Shown here piece by piece: positions 49,421-62,979 of a DNA stretch of 64,000 nucleotides; position 1 is the stretch's first letter; each line of letters begins with the position of its first letter. The notes beneath the pieces were generated by a model. That model was not told the DNA's origin. It did not search any database and was given only the letters and a program-made list of their open reading frames with translations. This DNA is from Pyrocephalus nanus. Taxonomy: Eukaryota > Chordata > Aves > Passeriformes > Tyrannidae. The position numbers and the translations under genes are program-made. Location of the stretch: contig CM076268.1 in the NCBI GenBank assembly GCA_038380795.1, positions 14,326,001 to 14,390,000 on the forward strand, in the 5' to 3' direction.

Positions 49421-52400
49421 AGCCCTCACTGAGCACCAGGGCAGAAACCATTGCCCTTTCATTGCAAGGAAACTTACAGTGCGGCTGACGTACCCCGAGC
49501 TTGCAGAGCCCATGCCAAGCGTTCCAAATAGCACAGTTACACCATAACTCCCAACTCGCAAGTTGCTCTTCATCAAGGAGAAATCAGAGAACACAGGTGC
49601 TAGAAGAGCAGTTTTATTCCCTCTTTTTTTTTTCCCGTTGTGGGTGGAAGAACCTGCCTTGCCCCCAGCCAGGGTCCCTGTGTCCCTGCACACTTGCTGC
49701 ACTCACAGTGTTCAGGTAGCAACCATGGACAGACAGACAACTTAGAAACAAATGAAACTGTAGAACGGAGTGCTGAGGGGGCCAGGAACTCATCTGGTAT
49801 TTTTTTAATTGCCTAGGTTTTAGCTGGAGTGGTCCCTTGGCATTTTAAACCTCCACCCTTAATTATCTTGCTGCCAATCACTTCAGCCTAAACACCAAAG
49901 TTCTGCTGTTCCCAGAAGGGTTTTCCCATCCCTGCACCTTGGTGTGTGACAGATCCCCACTTTGAACTGGGGAACCCAAAAAGGTGCTGCAGTGTGTGAC
50001 TGGAGGAGGGGGTGGTACATCTAGATGTTGCATGGGCACAGGCCCCTGGGGCACATCTGTCCCTCTCAGGGGCATACCACTGTGGACACAATCCAAGGAG
50101 ACAGCTAGTGATGTTTTCATCTTCTTCCTCATTTTGAGCCTGAAGACTCAGGGTGGGTATCAGTAATTACCCCAGACAGTAAAAGGACCACCCAGCCAGC
50201 ACTGGGGGAAGCCTGTTAATCCTGCCAGCCTCTTCTGCAGGGTACTCAGCACACCTGCAACCCACAACGTGGAGAACTCCCGCTTTGCAGCCAGTATCTG
50301 CAAGGTAAGAGCCCTTTGTGACAATGTCTTGCACAAGTGTAGCTCAACAGTGGTATACTGTTGGTGCCCGCTGTAGCCTGTGGGAAGGAGTTGCATGGTT
50401 TAATGGCATGGTGGGTGCAGAAATAGCTTTCAGCCACCTCCCAGCTTGAGCAGCAAAAGCCAAGCATCACTCTAGGTCCTCCTCTTGTGCTTCTCTGTGA
50501 ATAACTGAAATATTTGTGGCAGGTAGTTGCTGGAGGCAGAACCCACATCACCCCTCACCCTGCCCCATAACAGAGAGCTGTGCTCAGGCTCCTGAGGGCC
50601 CGCAAGGCACAGCTCTGCTCCCTGCCAGGGATAGCTGCTGGTGGGGAGCAGCCTTGACTCGCAGCCAGCCTTCCCAGGCACGATGACGTCTCCTCTCCGA
50701 GGGTTTCCATTGCGTTACATGATTAATTAGCCGATTAACAAGATGTTGTTGCAGAAGAATCTGTTCTCTGGACACCAGCTCAGGCGAACACCATCCTCTG
50801 CGCTAATGAAACTCTTCTGTTCCAGGCAGGCATGCACTAATTTAAGCAACAACATGCAAATGAAGAACAATACAGTGAGTAATCTGGAGCTCTTAAATGA
50901 ATTAGCTACAGCCTTCTCCAGGCAGTCTCCAAGGAGAGAAGAGAAAGCAGGAAGACAGATAGCTCTGGTGGGCCTGCAGCCACAGGTCACAGGTGTGGGG
51001 GGCTCAGAAGATGACTAGTGCCTGTCTGCCCCTGTCCTGCAGGGAGAGGGAGGGCATCAGGCCTAGGCTGCAGGCACCAAAGGAAGACGGATGTAGCTCC
51101 AGCTGACTGAACATGGTCAGGAGGTGCTGCTGGAGACACCTGTCCCATAGGCCAGGCTGTGAGCTCCCATCTGGCAGGATTAGAGCAGCAGCACCTCAAC
51201 ATGGTCCTGGGGCTCAAGGGTCCAAGTGAGAGCCCTGGGTGGGAAAGCATGAAGGGGACAATACTCCTGACAAGGCAGCGCTAATATCAGTACAAGAGCT
51301 CCTCCTCCATCTCCAGGCTTTTAAAAGGATCTTGGGAAAAAAAAAAAAAAAAAGAAGAAAAAAAAGACAGCACATAAAAAACCCACAAAACTGGATTTGC
51401 AGCCTCCAGGAAGAAGCCTACAGTAAGAGGCTGAACAAGCACAATCCCTTTAGCTTATCAGAGAACTGAGAAGCGTTGCAATTCCAGCATGTAAGCTGCC
51501 ACAATAGGAAATTACAAAGCATTGAAGGCGTTTTAGTACAGAAGAGGAACGGAATGCCAGCACATGTTCCTTGTCGTGCAAGCAATGGGACCTGTATCCA
51601 CTACCCTCAGCTCCATTCTGTTCAGCAGCTTTGGCCAAATGGCATCTTCTGGGCTCAGTGCAGATGTAGCTGGGCCAAACAAAATGCTCAGTCCAATGTG
51701 AGAAGGCTGGGCAGCTAAAAAGGTCCAGGATTATTTGCACTCCTCAGATCTAGCTGGCAGGAGGTGGTCAGAGCAGAGGAAAGGGCTTCTCAGCTCTTAC
51801 ACGAAAGAGAAATGGCAAGACGTGGAGGTTTGCTGTAGCAGTTTTCCATTCAATTTGAGGATTTGCAGTTAAGTGTTCCTGCCCCACTATCATGCATGGC
51901 TGATATGGGAAAAGCTGAGCCACAAGAGAAAACACTGGCAGCCAAATGGCAGACACTTTCCCCATGGCACAGATTCCCTGGCCACAGTTTTACGCACAAG
52001 ATCCTGCCAAGAGGGAGTTTGTAAAAGAAAGCTGGATGTAAGCAAAGGACTTCACCCTCTCTGGTTTCGTTCTTTAGCCAACTCCATGCCCCAGCCACAA
52101 CTGGCATGTGTGCCAGGAGGGCACAGTGCACAGGCACTGCCCCACTGTTCTGTGCCACAGGACTGCTTCTGGCAGCTCCCAGGCAAGCCCAGTTAGGAGT
52201 GAGGCTCCAGGTCCTAAGCTGATGCTGGTGTGAGCCTCGTGGGATTCAGTGCTGCAGAAGCAGAAGGACCCACTGCACCAAGACAGCAGGGAGAGCACGG
52301 GTGTGCACAGCTCTGAAGAGAAGGAGAGGAGGAATCTGGGCTGGGTAGGAACAGTGGCTATTTATCAATATAGAGAATTCTTTACACATTACTTGCTCTC

Positions 52401-52627
52401 ACACACACATCTGCACCAGGCAACCCAGCACTTCCTTCAGGCACAGGAAAGCATGGCTTGGGTCTTCAGTCCATAACATGATGGAGTGGCCTCACAGGGA
52501 GTCTTAAACAAATGCAGGTCACCTTCTGCAGGAGTCCTGGCTGCTCCACTCACAAATCCCCCGTCCTCCAGAGGCCACATAGTGTTGTCTGTCCTTGGGT
52601 AGGGGCAGGTCAAGCACCTGAGGCTCC
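49421..52627. other. ARHGAP19-RRP12 intergenic region; no FRAT gene seen
   Basis: About 3.2 kb with no gene that I can support. It includes an A-rich run at 51337-51366 and a likely conserved block at 50705-50900. The leftward end of RRP12 3' UTR lies here; a GATAAA hexamer (complement of 52361-52366) is a weak candidate poly(A) signal. In mammals FRAT1 and FRAT2 occupy this interval. No frame here resembles their GSK3-binding segment. Confidence 0.7.
50705..50900. promoter_or_regulatory. Candidate conserved non-coding element with POU and SOX sites
   Basis: A POU octamer ATGCAAAT at 50854-50861 is followed four bases later by AACAATA (50866-50872), a SOX-type core. A TTAATTA homeodomain palindrome lies at 50723-50729 and CGATTAAC follows. 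The block is unique and non-coding in appearance. Adjacent POU and SOX sites are typical of neural and stem-cell enhancers. Confidence 0.4.
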
Positions 52628-54926
52628 TCAGGAGCGCTGGGACTTCACACGGTTCCTGCGGCCGGCCTTGGCCCCACGCTGGGCTCCCTTCATAAGGCCC
52701 TTGAACTGGCCCTGCATTTTTGCCCGCTTCCTGGAGGGAGCAAGGAGCAGGAGACTGGGTTGGTGCAGGCACTGGGCACACCTAATGCACAGGGATGCTC
52801 CAGGCTCTGCAAGGAGTGGCACAGAGGATGACAGGGAGCTCCCAAACCCACCAAAAAACCATAGCAACAAAAAGCCAACCCGTTCCCATCCCTGTGCTCT
52901 TCCTGGTTAGCCTCACCTTCTGTTGAGTTTAGCTCTGTTCAGGGGGATGTAGGCATAGGGGTCGAGCTGGCCCTTCTTCTTCACGTCGCCTTTACCTTTC
53001 TGTGGGAGACACTCACATGTGAGAAGATGCAGCACCAAGGGAGATGCAAACGCCCTGTACTGGTGCAACCCTGCCACCTGACCGTCCCTAAAGACTATGA
53101 TGCAGTCAGGTGCCAGCTGAGCTATCATCACCCATATGACGCTATAGACACCTGCTTTGAGCACTGAGCATGAACTGTCCACAGCAAGGGCAGTACAGGA
53201 ACTCCAAGATGGGCTGGCGATGTTCAGAGATACTGTCTGGCAACTCCTCTTGGAGCAGAGATCCCCTTCCAGCCTTGGTGCTACAGAACCAGACTCCCAA
53301 CAAACAAATGGTACTTCCTGCCCCAGCAAAGTCCCAGGTATCCCCCCACCCAAACCCTGCAACCCTCTAGGTCCTTCACCTTGGATCTGTACTCTGCACC
53401 AAAGGCTGGCTCCTTGTTCAAAGGACGGTGGATCCCAGAGCCTCCAGCTAGAAAAAACAGAATGTGTTGTAAGGGGGTTTCAGGGCTCCCCCTGCTCAGT
53501 TCAGAGAGGTTGTGGAGTCTCCTTTACTGGAGATATTCCAGAACCATGTGGATGCAATCCTGTGCAATGTGCTCTAGGATGACCCTGTCTGAGCAGGAAG
53601 GCTGGACTAGATGACACACTGTGTCATCCAGTGGTCCCTTCCAACCCAACCCATTCTGTTATCTCTGCTCCAGTTGTCCTGCAGCAACACAGATGGGTAT
53701 GAAATTCTGGCCCTCTGGGCTAGCCTGGGCACAGGCAGAGAACTTACCTCTGTATTGAGAATAGGTTCCAGCCTCGGCTTCCTCATCATCTGGCTCCTCT
53801 CTGAACCGACGCTTCTGGTTTTTCTTCTGCAGAAGCAAGCAGCAGAAACCCTGCAGCTGGGTCCTTACAGTTCTGCCTTCACACACATCCCCAACCTCCT
53901 GCTTCCTCCCACGGGCACCCAGAGACCTTCCAGACAGCACATCCCTATCCCAGACAACCTCCTGCACCCCTCCAAGCAGCTGATGCTTGCCTGGTGCCAC
54001 CACTGGCTTCTCAGGCACAGCTGCAGCTGCCATGGCACAGGCAGTGGTTTGGCACAGCTGAGTTCCCCCAGCATCTCCTCAGGACCACAAGCCCTGTACT
54101 CACACTGCGGAGACCCACATCTTGCAGCACATCTGCCATCTCCTCGTCTGCTCCTATGGTACAGGACAAGAGGGTCAGTGCAGGATAAGGGCACCGACCT
54201 GGTACCTGGGACAGCCCCAGTACCATGCCAGCCCCTGGAGGGAGTTGCAGTAGCAGGGTGCCACTGCTGAATCAGTACTGGTGGCTGTGTCCCCTCCAAC
54301 CCCCTCCTGATGATGGAGGGGGCTGTCTCTCCTGGGCAATGGCTCAGAAGAGAGCCGCTGGGTATGACACAAGGCTGTACCCACTCCTGTCACTTTCACC
54401 CATATGCCCCCAAAATCCCACATGCAGATGGCAGGAAGAAAACCATTCAGAAGTCTAGAACAAGTCTAGTGTGGCCCCTGAAAGCCCAGGAAGTACCTTT
54501 GGCTTCATCATCATCCATCTCCTCCTCCTCTTCGTGGATGATCAGGCGTCCATCCTCAGACATTTGGAAGTCGTGGCTCACTCCTCTGGACCGCTTGGGG
54601 CCTGGCTTGGTAGCTGCTCACAGAGAGATGGGTCAGGACCTGGGGAAGGACCCACTCCTGGGGGCAGCTGTACCCCCAGGTCCCCTGTGCATCACATCAG
54701 CCCCCACCCCATCGATCCCCCCCATCCCACCCATCAGAAGCTTCACCCCTTACCCAGCACCCGCTGGGACACATTGGGGTCCAGGAAGTTGAGGGGCTCA
54801 TCCTCTTCCCCTTCCTTCAACCAGGCCTGGCCCTTCTGCCGTGCTTGCTTCCTCCATTCCTTATTCCGATGCCGTTCCTCCTCTTCCTCCTCCTCATCCT
54901 CCGAGTCAGCCAGGATCTCTTCCATG
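52628..54926 (-). CDS. RRP12: RRP12 exons 28-34, acidic then basic tail
   Basis: These encode residues 1072-1295. [17 protein letters not shown] is followed by [62 protein letters not shown] and a strongly basic end ([22 protein letters not shown]). The basic end suits nuclear import and RNA contact. Intron 31 contains a CR1 LINE fragment. Confidence 0.95.
53500..53662 (+). mobile_element. CR1 LINE, 3' fragment
   Basis: Recognised from the CR1 3' end: GTTGTGGAGTCTCC, GGAGATATTCCAGAACC, GCTGGACTAGATGA, GGTCCCTTCCAACC and CCATTCTGTTA in order. It is a short 5'-truncated copy in RRP12 intron 31, opposite to RRP12. CR1 is the main LINE of birds and is also found in reptiles. Confidence 0.9.
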
Positions 54927-55101
54927 CTGTCAAAAGACAGAGAGGATGATGGAAACAGAGCAAGCCTAGGGGTGCAGCCTGCCCCACAACACGCGGCAGC
55001 CTCAGAGATGTCTCCAGCACCTCTAGAGGCACCAGCTGAGCAGATCCAGCACCGAGCCCTCGGTGGGGGCTGCTCCTTCTTCACCCCCAGTCCATCTTCA
55101 C

Positions 55102-58100
55102 CTGTCTCCTTTGGGCTGTGCTGGTGGTGCCTCCTCCTCATCCGTATCTGCAGCCGCCCGCTTAAGGGCGCGCTGCTTGCGGTTCCGGGCTTCTGCCTTG
55201 CGGATGTTCACCAGCACCTTATGGTACTCAGATGGCAGCAGCCCCTTCACCAGCTCGAAGCTGAGGAGCACAGAGAGCAGTGAGCACCCACCTTCTCCCG
55301 CACCGCTTCCCAGAGAGCTTCCTTGCCATCCCAGAAGACCCCAGCTTACCCGAACTTGCGGATGAACTTGATGAAGAGGTTTCGCAGCTTCATACGAAAG
55401 TGGCGTCTCATATCATCTGAAAGGTTCCCCACGGCCTCCAGCTGCCAGGACAGAGACCCTCAAGACCCAAGCACCCTTGCATTGGGCACCCAACCTCCCA
55501 CCCTTCACCTGCATGGCCACCTTGCTCACCCTGCTGCCATTGCCCCATGCCCTTTCCAGGCAGAGTCATGGGGAGGTCTCCCTGCTTGGCAGGGCTGGTT
55601 CACGGGAGTTCTCTGACATGTCCATGCCAGCATTCAGGAGAGAGACCTCCTCACTGCCATCTTAGCCACTGAGATCAAGATTGTTCCCTTGGCTCCCCGG
55701 CAGAAGCAGAGTGCAGCTGGAGATGCCCCCCAGATGCCCAGGGCAGCCCCAGCTCTGCCCTACCCTCCTTCTCAAGGCACCCCGTGTGGGATCTCACCAT
55801 CGGCTGCACATGCTTGGCCAGCAGCTTGGTGTCCACCAGCAGCAGCGTGACCTTGAGGAAGCCCAGGGCCGCCTTCACCACATCCCGCGTGCGGGAGGCC
55901 AGCAGCAGGCAGATGTTCTGCAGGAGCTGCTCCACCACACTGAACTCCAGGTGATCTGCAACCACAGTGAGACTCAGCCACAGCCAGCCTGCTTCCAGCA
56001 CCAGCCTTTGCCAGAGTGCTCTGCCTCACCTCCCCAAGCCCCCTGCTCACCTTTGAACTCGAAGAACAGGCGGGTCAATGCCAGCACGGTGCAGCTGATC
56101 ATGGTGACTGAGCCAGTGAACCCCACATAGATCAGGAGCAGGAACCGCTGCATGGCCTCTGCAAGAAGGGGATGACTCAAGCCCCGATTCGCTCTGTGAC
56201 CATTTCAGCAGGATGCTGGCCACGGGTTTGATATCCCTGGGGCCAGAGCAGCCGTGGGACTGAGCAAGTGGAACAGGATCTCACCTTCAGGGTTGGGTCC
56301 AAAGCGGATGAAGGCATGCCCCATCTCCACAAGCAGCATGAAGGCATTCTTGCGGGCCCCCACTGACACCTCCTTGGTGCACAGAATGACCTGGAGGCAC
56401 ACAGCATGTCACAGCACTGCTGCCACCCCCACAGCCAGAAACAGCTGGGCGCTTCCCAGGACCATGCTCACCTCTGGGACCAGGGCAGTGACGAAAGGCT
56501 CGTGCTCTGCAGAAAGCTGCTTCACGATGTGGAACAGGCATTTCAGCCGGGGCTGGGGAAAGAAACAGCCCAGCACCATTACACCCAGGGACACACACAT
56601 GGTTACCCCTACCACCCACTCCATCCCATCCCTCCCAGCAGAGGCTGATCTCCACCACTGCAGCCCTTGCTCTCACCCTCTTGGCTGGGGACGCTGCACT
56701 CTTGAGTGACTCCAGCAGTGCTGTCTGCAGGTCCTGCAGGTGGGAGCGGACAAAGGCCTGGCAGGGAGCGTGGGAAGCGGCACACACCTCCTCGAGCACA
56801 CGGTATGCCTTCTTCTGCACGCTGCGCTCTTTGCTCTGCAGGGACAGCCAACAAGCTCCCACTGTAAAGGCAGCCCCTCACCACAGTGTCTGAAGGGACC
56901 CCTGCAGTACCCCATGCCACTCAGCAGAGACTATGGCAGCTGTTCAGCCCCACAAAAGGGGGTCCAAGCTGGAACCAAGCAGAAGGTTCCCTACCACACC
57001 CCCTGCACCAGTCAGGGCTGGGAGCCAACTGACCTGGAGGGAAGGCTGGATAGTGCGGTACAGGGAGTCCAGGGACTGCTCATCAGCGTAGGGTGCCATT
57101 GCTACCACCAGATCCAGGATGGAGAGTCTACAGCAGACGAGAACACGCAGGTGATTAACTCCAGCATCACTAATATTACCCAACCAATCTGGGACACTGG
57201 CTCTGAGTATCATCAGATGGACAAGAGTGGTAAAGCCCACACAGGACAGTGCCCTAGCTCTGCTCACCAGGAGCGCACCAGGAGTTTTACCCTTTAGCAT
57301 CAGCCCCCAGGCATTACCTGGCAAATTCAGAGCTCTCAGGACTGGTCAGCTTCACACTGGCTTTCTCCAGGAACCCACACACCATCTGCAAGGCAGGCAC
57401 AAAGAGCAGGATCAGAACTGACCAAAGGAAGTGCTTTTACAAGAGTTTGCAATCCACCTGGCAAACACCTTGCCCCAGGATTTTGTGGAGACAAGAAGCA
57501 CCAGTGGGTCCAAAGAGAGATGATCAAATCATGAAGGAGTTTGTGCATGATGCACCAGATGTAGCTGCAAAATTGGAAAAACCTAGACCTCTGGCTGGAA
57601 AAGACTCCTCCACAACAGCAGTAAGGGCTGCTCTCTGCTCAGTGTCTTTCTTTCTTTCCTCTCCAGTAAGCCCCATCAACTGAATCTGGCTGGGAGATGC
57701 TGGCTTGAGCCAGCACAGCTTGGCCCCCTCACCTGGGGGTCGGTGATGGTCAGGTAAGCACGGACAGTGTCCAGCACGGAGCGGCGCTGAGCACTGCTGC
57801 CCCCGTCCTCCTCAGGCTGGCTGTACACGTTGAACAGGATGGGCAGGAAATTTTTGGCAAAGCGACCCACTTCTGCCCTCTCTGCATCTAGGGAGAGGAC
57901 AACAGGGAGGTACGGATCAGCATGTCCCTTCCCTGGGTCACTGCAGGGGACAGGGACCAACCAGGAGGGTCCATCTCCCCCCAACCTGTCTCGCAGCCTT
58001 TGTGGATGAGGGTGCGCAAGGCCTGGCACACGGTGGGGCGGAGGTCTGGGCGCTCGCTGATGGCCATGCCCAGGGTGCGGGCCAGCCCCTTGAAGGCCCC

Positions 58101-58148
58101 CAGCACATCTGTGGGGTGGGTGCAGAAGCCAGGCAGCAGAGTCCAAAC
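55102..58148 (-). CDS. RRP12: RRP12 exons 17-27, C-terminal HEAT repeats
   Basis: These encode residues 625-1072, including [84 protein letters not shown] and [15 protein letters not shown]. Conservation with human is strong throughout. Exon 27 ends in an acidic, alanine-rich stretch. Confidence 0.95.
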
Positions 58149-58254
58149 CTGGAAGGCAAAAGAAAAGGTGGGAGACCAGCAGTCTTCACCAAATCACAGC
58201 TCCCCAGCCTGGCATGGGTACATCATAGCAGTGCTCCTGCACACTCCTTGTTAC

Positions 58255-60992
58255 CTGCCACTGCAGCGTGTCGTAGAGTTTGGCCTCCACAGTCTTCCCA
58301 GCCTGGGTAAACTCCTGGGCTACAGTAAAGAAGGAGAGATGTGTGGAACAGCAGATGTTGCAAAGCCCTGCTCCACCCCAGGGAAGGGAAGGGAGGTCCC
58401 ACGGAACACCCTGGCCTGCTGGGTGTGCTACTCTGCTCACCTCTGTTTTTCAGGGCGGCTGCCAAGGGCAAGAAGTAGCTGGTGAAGAAGCCGAGCCGTG
58501 TTCCCTGCACATAGTCCCGCAGCACCGGCAGGAGCCAGCTGCGGGGGAAATCCAGCGTCTCTCTGGGGAGGGAAGGCATGGGTCAGGGGAGCACAGGGCA
58601 CTGCTGGCATCAGCCCCTGGACACAGGGCACTTCCACCCAGCCCCAAAGTTCAGCACAGGTAGGCTAAGCAGCCAAACACCTCCAGCACTGCATGAGGAC
58701 TGAACAGGAATGTAATGAAGAGCTGCAAAATTGCTACCCCATGACTATACTCACTCCTTGCCATCAATCTCCAGGGGCACAGCTTCCAGCAGCACCTCAG
58801 GGCCCATGGTGCTCACAGCAGCCCCCACTGCCTGGTCCACTTCAGCGGTGTAGGGAAAGTGTGGGGAGAGACGCAGGTCACACAGGGACCGGAGACACTG
58901 CCGGGACAGGGCAGGACAGTCTCAGAGAACATGGGGCAGGTCTGGCATGTGTCACTCACTATGCCTGCCCAGGGATGCCAACTGCCCTGCAAGTCCCTGT
59001 GCTGAGTCCCAGAGCTGTGTACGCTCTGCCCACATACAGGCAGTACAACAAGCATTAGCATGACCCTGCTCCACAGCTGGAGAGGGCAACACAGCCTGGA
59101 CAGCAGCGCAGCCACCCCAATCTCCCTCTGTGAATGAGTCTATGCTCTTCCAGACTGGCTCACCTTCCTCATGATGGGATGGCACTGCTTCCCACACGTC
59201 TCAAAGAAGATCTCCAGCACTCGCAGCACCTCGTCCCATGCTGCATGGAAGCGGTATGTCAGCCCTTCCTCCACTGATCTGGGGAGGAGAGAGGAGATGG
59301 TCACGCTGGTAGTGATCAGGGTGCCCACCAGGCCGGCCAGACCCCATTAGGAACCAGGCAGACACTGGTCAGAGCTCAGCCAGTCTCATGAGGACAGCCC
59401 CTCCCACACCACCACTCCTCACTTGAACATCTTGCACAAGTAGGCAGCGGGCGCTGGGGCAGATGCAGAGACAGTGCCCAGGTCCTCCACGTGGGGAGCA
59501 ATGCACTCACTCAGGAGGGTCTGCAAGGGCAAACAGAAAATGGGATAGCCGTGGACCATGGAGCCCTCAGCCTGGCAGACACAGAGGGGTACACCACTCC
59601 CTGGGAAACCCCAAACCCCTCAGCAGAGCCCCCCACAAGGTATAGGGCAGCCAAATGAGCAGAGGTGCCTGCATGTGGTACCTCCAGGGTCTGCGCCGCT
59701 GCCGACACCACCTGGGAGTGTGGGGAGAGGAAGCAGTTCATGGCAGCAGAGAAGAGTCGGGGCAGGTGAGCCCAGCACAGGTCCTTCTGCAGCCTGGAGA
59801 GGAGAGACAGGTCAGGTGAGAGACCAAGCAGCTGCCCCTCCCCCTGCCCAGCCATGGCCCCTGCCCGCACCTGCCCAGGTTGATGTGCGCCCGCTCCATG
59901 GTGGACAGCCAGGTCAGCAGCGGCTGCAGGTCACTCGTGCTGGGCACGTAGTCATAGAGAGCCTGGAGAAGTAGAAGATAGGGTGGGTGGCATGGCACTG
60001 CCAGTTCTGTTCCCCTTCACACTAGCACTCCACACTCACAGTGATGATCTGGGCGTTGAGCTCGGCTGGCAGGCAGGCCACGCTGGTCTGGGCACTGAAG
60101 AGGCTGTGGAAGGCTTGCATGGCACACGCTGTCACCAGCTGCAAAGGACACGATGTCAGGAGAAGGGCTCTGCTTTGCACCCACTGTCCCCCCACTCCAA
60201 AGCAGGCTCTGCCCTGGGAAACCCAACACTGCTGCAACTGTGACTCATGTGCACAGCCTCTCTCTTCCACAGCAGTCAGGCCAGCAAGGACCAGCTGCCA
60301 CGGGCTCCTCCGTGTTTGCATCCTGCATTTTCACACTCCTAGCAGGCAGCCAAGGGAGTCTGATCCCTTCCAGACTGCAGCCCAAGAGGAAAGGGTCTGC
60401 TCTTGTTATCCTTCGAGCAGGAATACTCACCACATGGCTGAGGGTCATGACACGGAGCAAGGTCTCACAGCAGGTCTTCACCATGGCTGCAGGAAAGCAT
60501 GGCAGCACGTCCCGCAGCAGGGCAAGGATGTGCAGGGTAGTGGTGGCCTCCTTGGCACCTGTGTGAGCAGAGCAACCTCTGAGCCTGTGGCACCTCACAG
60601 CAAAGCCCCTGTAACAGTGCTGGGGTTGACGTACAGAGCCAGGGTGAACACTCCCCTGACTCCTGAGAGCAGCAGAGCTGACGATTTAACAGCTGAGGAC
60701 CCTTCAAAACATTTTAGGTGCCCCAGAGGTGTCTCACACTTTCCAGCAATCCAGGATGCTGCACCCTCCCCTATTCCCTTCAAGTCCTTATTCTACCACA
60801 GTGGTAGAGTGCCCCAAACTCAGCTGCAGACCCCAAACTCCAGTGCCCCACACCTCCAGCTTTTTCAATCTCCTGCACACAGAATTTGGCAGTAGAGGGT
60901 GCTGCGGGGTGATTCTCAGGGGCTGCATCGCCAAACATGAACTCGCTGCCCCTCAGGACAGAGCACACGCCGTACTGGGCTGCTTTTCGCAC
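58255..60992 (-). CDS. RRP12: RRP12 exons 7-16, HEAT/NUC173 region
   Basis: These encode residues 254-624. Landmarks are [46 protein letters not shown] sequence at the exon 8/9 junction (here [13 protein letters not shown]), [34 protein letters not shown] and [17 protein letters not shown]. By family alignment this holds the NUC173 segment. Confidence 0.95.
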
Positions 60993-62979
60993 CTGGGGGA
61001 AGAAGAACCCAGGTGAGTAGAGGCTACAGACCTGGGAGGCAGAGCCAGCCCCAGAAACATGATCCAAAAGCAGTGTCATCTTCTGCCAGGGCCACTGGGC
61101 TCTCACCTTGGGCTTAGTATGGACACAGAAACTCAGCAAGCCATGATAGACCTGGAGGGTGACAGGGTAGCTCCAGGCTGCCAGGTCCTGCTTCCGCAGC
61201 AGCGTGGCCAGGCAAGAGAGAACCTATGACAAGACAGCAGCAGAGGCATTAGCATCACCCCACAGAGAAACCCTTGCTCACTGCAAGGGCCTCAGGCCGA
61301 GCACCCAGCACACTCTACAGCAGGAGCCTTGACCCCAGCTCTCAGCAGACCCTGGGCAGAGCTGACACAGCTGGCTGCCCCTTGGCTACTCACCCAACGC
61401 AGGGCAGAGGTGGAGCTGCTGCAGGCCTGCGAGGACACAATACTCATGAAGGCTTTTGAGGCATCTGAGAACTTTTTAATAAGAACAGGGCTCGGGACCC
61501 TGCCAGAAGAAGGAGGCATGTCAGTGGGGTGAGGAGCAGACAGCTGGTGGCAGTCATCACACAAGGACCTGCATCACCAGCTTGCTCTGCTTAGGTCCTT
61601 TCCCCAGCCTGGGGAGGGAGGACAGCACCAATCCCTCTTCCAAGATGGGGTATGTAGCTCTCTCTGCTCCTCTGTCAGCCACTCACCGCTTTAGGACAAG
61701 GTTAAGTAGGTAGGCGACAGCAGACAGTGACTCGGGAGACTCCACTGCCTCCAGCGTGGTCATCTGGGAACAGAGGATGGGTAAGCAAGGGGGATTGAGG
61801 ATTCACATCAGACTAACCCTTGGGAAGGGGGCAGAGAAACCAGGAGCAGCCCAACAGCATCTCTGCTGAAGAAAGACACTTTGGGCCTTGGCTACCAGCA
61901 CAGAACCTTTCTCCACCAACCCTCCTGAGAGCCCACCCTAGTTGCCAACAGCAGCTCCCCCTTTTCCTCCTCCCCACGCCCATCACTCACCAGTGCAGCA
62001 AAGTACTCGGTCTCACTCTCCTTTCCCCCCCGGGAGCGGATCACCTCTGTCACAGCTGCCAGCACAGCACAGATCTGTGAGAAGCCACAGCAGGTCAGTG
62101 CTCCTCAGCCTCATACCTGCGAGGGGCCACCCTTACCAGACACCCCCTTCCCCAAGCCCTGCTACCGCCCCTACCTCTTTGTGAGCGGCAGAGTTGGACT
62201 CCCAGAAGCGCTGCACCTTGCTGAAGGTGGCGTTGGTGCAGTCGCTCAGCCCGCTCAGGAAGGTGCCAGAGGACTTCTCTGTGGCCACCTCCGCAGTGTC
62301 CTCCTCCTCCATGTGGAGCTGAGCACTGTCACTTGCCCGCCCCAGGTGCAGGGACCCCGACTGCAGCTCATTGTGCAGCTTCACCGCATCCACCGTCAAG
62401 TTGCTTTTCTCTGTGGGGGTGACACACGCCAGACCTGTGAGGTCATGTTGCTCCACACCCACCCTGAAACCCCCCACGCTCCCCTCCTCTCTCTTCTCGG
62501 ACAGACTGGCTTGGCTGGAACTCATCTCCAGCATGTGGGACACCAGTGCTCCTGCACACCAAGGGGAGAGAAAGCGCAGTAACAACTAGAAAGAGCTCCT
62601 TGATCTTGTGAAAACAACCAGAGCACAGCCCAGCCACCTCCTGGGATGGAGGAGATCATCATGTCTACACAAACATGTCCTGGTGTGCCAAGGCTTTAAT
62701 GCTGAGGTGCTTCTTGTACTCTGCTCTACGCATTTTCTACGCGGAGCCATGGTAACCAGACAAGCCTGACACACATTGCATGCCCCTCTGAGTAACAGAC
62801 TGCAGCCAGCTGCAAGAGGGTAGTACGTGCTGCAAGACTTGTTTCTACACGTGCAGGAGAAAGATCTTGGCCAGCAGCATCCAGGGCTCTCGCAGTGCCT
62901 GGCAGACTTTGGTATGCTTTCCACATCATGAACAGGAGTCACGTCACTCACCGCACCAGATGCCACAGCAGCACTTACA

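Noticed and set aside
54471..55283. 270-codon plus-strand frame, serine-rich
   Set aside because: Antisense shadow of the acidic RRP12 exons 27-29; GAG/GAA runs read as CTC/TTC and TCC on the other strand.
60041..60895. 284-codon plus-strand frame
   Set aside because: Antisense to RRP12 exons 7-9, whose reading frames and splice sites explain the sequence fully.
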